Position numbers and translations under genes: made by a program | From: Kiloniellales bacterium | GTDB taxonomy: Bacteria > Pseudomonadota > Alphaproteobacteria > Kiloniellales > JAKSDN01 | Assembly: GCA_022360075.1 (NCBI GenBank) | Contig: JAKSDN010000299.1 | Coordinates: forward strand, 1-6,627 | Reading direction: 5' to 3' | Length of the DNA: 6,627 nt | Notes under the pieces: generated by a model | The model's database searches: none | What the model saw: the letters and a program-made list of their open reading frames with translations, nothing else | What the model was told of the DNA's origin: nothing | Part shown: positions 4,515 through 6,627 of the stretch, piece by piece | Numbering within the stretch: the first letter of the stretch is position 1 | How the letters are laid out: every line of letters begins with the position of its first letter

Positions 4515-6627
4515 TTAAAGTGGCTTGCGGCACCAGAAGTCGTACATGTTTGCGAAGGTGTCGGGATTGTCCCGCTCGAACGCTTCCCAATTGGCGAAGT
4601 CGAGCATGCCGGGGTCTTTCGGGAAACGATCTCGATAGCTCTTTCTCTGTGCCGGCCTCAGGCTCGCGAAGCCGAGGAACTCGAGGTCGTTTCGCGCGCA
4701 GATCCCGGCGATTTCCGGGACCGTGAATTGGTGCTCGACGAACTCGAAAACCACGTCGCGAAAGCTATCGAGCGCGTAGAAGTCGCGCAGGCGAAGGTAG
4801 CGCAGCGCGTTCTCCTCCCGATTCTCGAGGACGCGATGCCGGAAGGCACGGATCGATTCCTCGGAATGATCCAGGCCGAGGGCCGCGATCCGCTGGCGGG
4901 CCCGCGACGCCCATTCCCGGGCGCGTGCGCTGTAGACGCCCACCCGGATGAAGCCTCCGGGGCGCAGCACGGAGAGCAACGCGCGCAATCCCTGCTCGGG
5001 GTCGCCCAAATGGTGCAGGACCCCGGAGCATTCGACGGCGTCGAATCTCATGCCGAGCGCGGCGCTGTCGAGCAGATCGCCGTGATGGAACGTCAGGTTC
5101 GGGACATCGTATTGGGCCGCCATGCGTTGGCCATAGGCGAGGGCCGAAAGGCTGAAATCGGTCGCCGTCACTTCGACCCCGGGCAGGCGTAGGGCGACGG
5201 CGATGGGATGCCGCCCGGTGCCGCAGCCCGCGATGAGGCAACGCTCGATCCGACCCGTTTCGGGCAGACGCTCGCGTCCCTCCGGATCGAGCTGGGCCAA
5301 ATAGTCATCGAAGCTGGTCGCTTTGAGCTGCGGCAAGGCCACCCAGCGTGGATAGGGGCTGGCTTCGTACTGGCTCCGCGCCGTCTTGGAGACGGCATCG
5401 TCGATCGAGCCGAATGACGGAATGAGGCCTTTGAGCCGCCGTTCCTCGGCCGGCGCCAGCAAAGCCTGCTCGATCAGGGGCCGCAGTGCTTCTTGCCAGA
5501 CATCGGAAGGCCGCTTGGCCAGACGCTCGACTCCCTTGAGGGCAAGGATCGGCTCGTAGGTCGCATAGAGCGCCAGATCGCGCTCGAAAACCGGATCGAT
5601 CTCTCGCTCGGACAGGAGCCATTGCTCGAGCCGACCGCGAAGCTCCAATACTTGGCTTTGTTCGTCGTCCTCGGCGAAGAAGGCGAAGCAGTTGTTGTGG
5701 CACTGGATGGCCAGGGCGGCGATGAAGCGCATCATGCCTGGACTCAAGGCCGCTTCCCCAGGGGCCTTGAACAGCAGGGAGCGGCGGACCGGCAGGAGCA
5801 GGGCCTCGAGAATGCTGTTGGTGTTGATCGCGCTGGTCAGCAACCTGAGCAGCACGGGGTCGGCCAGGAAGCCGTCCATGTGCAGCTTCTTCTCCGAAGC
5901 GCCTGCACCGACCATGCCGGCGCCCTCTACGACCCGCGACTCCCGCGCATACTTGATCGCCAGATAGCGTCCGGCACCGATCGTCAGGGTCTCGAGGTCG
6001 ATGACGCGGCTGTCGAAGCACACGCTCAACACGTTGCTCAGGGCTGGGATGTCCTCGGTCAGCGGATGCGTGACCAAGGCTTCGGCGATCATGGTCTGGT
6101 AATAGGAGTCGAGCCCCTTGTGCGGGAAGCCCTTGACGAAATACGGCAAGGCTTCTTCGGCCCTTTCCAGGATCCAGAGCAGGCTGCCGTAGTGGGCGTT
6201 GAACTCGGCGCTGTCCGGCGCCAGCGCGACCGCTTTGCCGAAGCAGGCCTTGGCCTCCTGGTCGCGGCCCTCCTCGTGATAGAGAATGCCCAGCAAGCCT
6301 TGGCGCGATGCATCGTCGGGCGCGATCGCGAGACCGCGCTCGATCGCCTCGATCGCCTCGCCGCGCCGGCCCTGCTTGCGGCACCAGCCGCCGTAGATTT
6401 TGGCGTTCTCGGGAATGTCGGGCCCAAGGCGATAGGCTTCGCGGTAGCTTTCGTCGGCCTTCTCGGTCCATCCCTTGCGGGCGTAGAGCAGACCGAGATT
6501 GGCCCTGGTTTGGGCATGCTCCGGCGCGAGGTCGCGCGCGCGCTCCAGGGCGGCGATCGCCTCCTCGTCGTCGGGTCTTAGCTTCGCAAGGATCGCACCG
6601 CGGGCAACCGCCGCTGGCCGGTTCTGC
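4515..6627 (-). CDS. TPR-repeat protein with C-terminal SAM-dependent methyltransferase domain (N-terminus outside window)
   Basis: The frame is open from the right edge to the TAA at 4515, giving 703 visible residues. There is no reason to start at the internal TTG at 6296, because the TPR repeats extend upstream of it. Visible residues 8-170 contain about five TPR units of 34 aa with the usual pattern (NLGLLYARKG; A-x-x-x-(Y/F) positions; LAP(D/E) ends at 33-36, 102-104 and 135-138), likely a protein-binding scaffold. Residues 171-405 are a helical linker of unknown role. QYEASPYPRW (419-428) precedes the catalytic domain, as in other TPR-methyltransferases I recall. The class I Rossmann domain shows motif I IAGCGTG (465-471), an acidic strand end TATDFS (487-492), HHGDLLD (514-520), DAVECSGVLHHL (529-540) and LRPGGF (554-559). 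The substrate is unknown. It lies upstream of flagellin in the same orientation, so modification of flagellin or its glycan is possible but unproven. Confidence 0.85.
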   Translation of the reverse strand, partial: QNRPAAVARGAILAKLRPDDEEAIAALERARDLAPEHAQTRANLGLLYARKGWTEKADESYREAYRLGPDIPENAKIYGGWCRKQGRRGEAIEAIERGLAIAPDDASRQGLLGILYHEEGRDQEAKACFGKAVALAPDSAEFNAHYGSLLWILERAEEALPYFVKGFPHKGLDSYYQTMIAEALVTHPLTEDIPALSNVLSVCFDSRVIDLETLTIGAGRYLAIKYARESRVVEGAGMVGAGASEKKLHMDGFLADPVLLRLLTSAINTNSILEALLLPVRRSLLFKAPGEAALSPGMMRFIAALAIQCHNNCFAFFAEDDEQSQVLELRGRLEQWLLSEREIDPVFERDLALYATYEPILALKGVERLAKRPSDVWQEALRPLIEQALLAPAEERRLKGLIPSFGSIDDAVSKTARSQYEASPYPRWVALPQLKATSFDDYLAQLDPEGRERLPETGRIERCLIAGCGTGRHPIAVALRLPGVEVTATDFSLSALAYGQRMAAQYDVPNLTFHHGDLLDSAALGMRFDAVECSGVLHHLGDPEQGLRALLSVLRPGGFIRVGVYSARAREWASRARQRIAALGLDHSEESIRAFRHRVLENREENALRYLRLRDFYALDSFRDVVFEFVEHQFTVPEIAGICARNDLEFLGFASLRPAQRKSYRDRFPKDPGMLDFANWEAFERDNPDTFANMYDFWCRKPL

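Noticed and set aside
4285..4590. Small minus-strand frame of 101 aa spanning the intergenic region
   Set aside because: It overlaps the 3' end of the methyltransferase gene in another frame, covers the sigma-54 promoter, and has an Arg/Gly-rich composition without a motif.
4515..6296. Start of the methyltransferase gene at the internal TTG at 6296
   Set aside because: The frame stays open to the window edge, and the upstream codons continue the TPR pattern, so the real start lies beyond the window.
5493..6581. Plus-strand open frame of 362 aa opposite the TPR-methyltransferase
   Set aside because: It is antisense to clear TPR repeats, and its Gly/Gln/Val/Ala-rich translation has no recognisable motif. 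GC-rich codon bias explains the lack of stops.

Overview
The window is a flagellar filament locus from a high-GC bacterium, most likely an alphaproteobacterium (Rhodospirillales-like). This rests on the GC-rich codon use, the flagellin termini and a sigma-54-type flagellin promoter; no taxonomic marker gene is present. All four genes lie on the minus strand, so transcription runs from the right edge to the left edge. The long open frames on the plus strand are shadows of these genes.

Layout in the direction of transcription. (1) 6627-4515: a TPR protein with a C-terminal class I SAM-dependent methyltransferase domain, cut at its 5' end by the window edge. (2) 4514-4237: a regulatory intergenic region with a hairpin after the methyltransferase gene, a cluster of CTTGCC/GGCAAG sites, a near-consensus sigma-54 -24/-12 element and a leader of about 93 nt. 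(3) 4236-1906: a very large flagellin of 776 aa with conserved ends and a greatly enlarged central region that carries an internal duplication of about 200 residues. (4) 1905-1716: a spacer with two perfect GC-rich hairpins. (5) 1715-1365: a small FlaG-family protein. (6) 1326-1: the N-terminal 442 residues of FliD, the filament cap, with three tandem copies of a module of about 90 residues; the gene continues beyond the left edge.

Together these genes make the filament (flagellin), a factor linked to filament length or cap function (FlaG) and the cap that drives subunit polymerisation (FliD). The upstream TPR-methyltransferase is a plausible but unproven modifier of flagellin or of a flagellar glycan. 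I see no wholly new system. The most distinctive features are the repeat-driven expansion of two surface-exposed flagellar proteins, FliD and flagellin, and the compact sigma-54/enhancer-like control region. There are no RNA genes, insertion sequences, CRISPR arrays or phage signatures, and no gene-free stretch longer than 300 bases.
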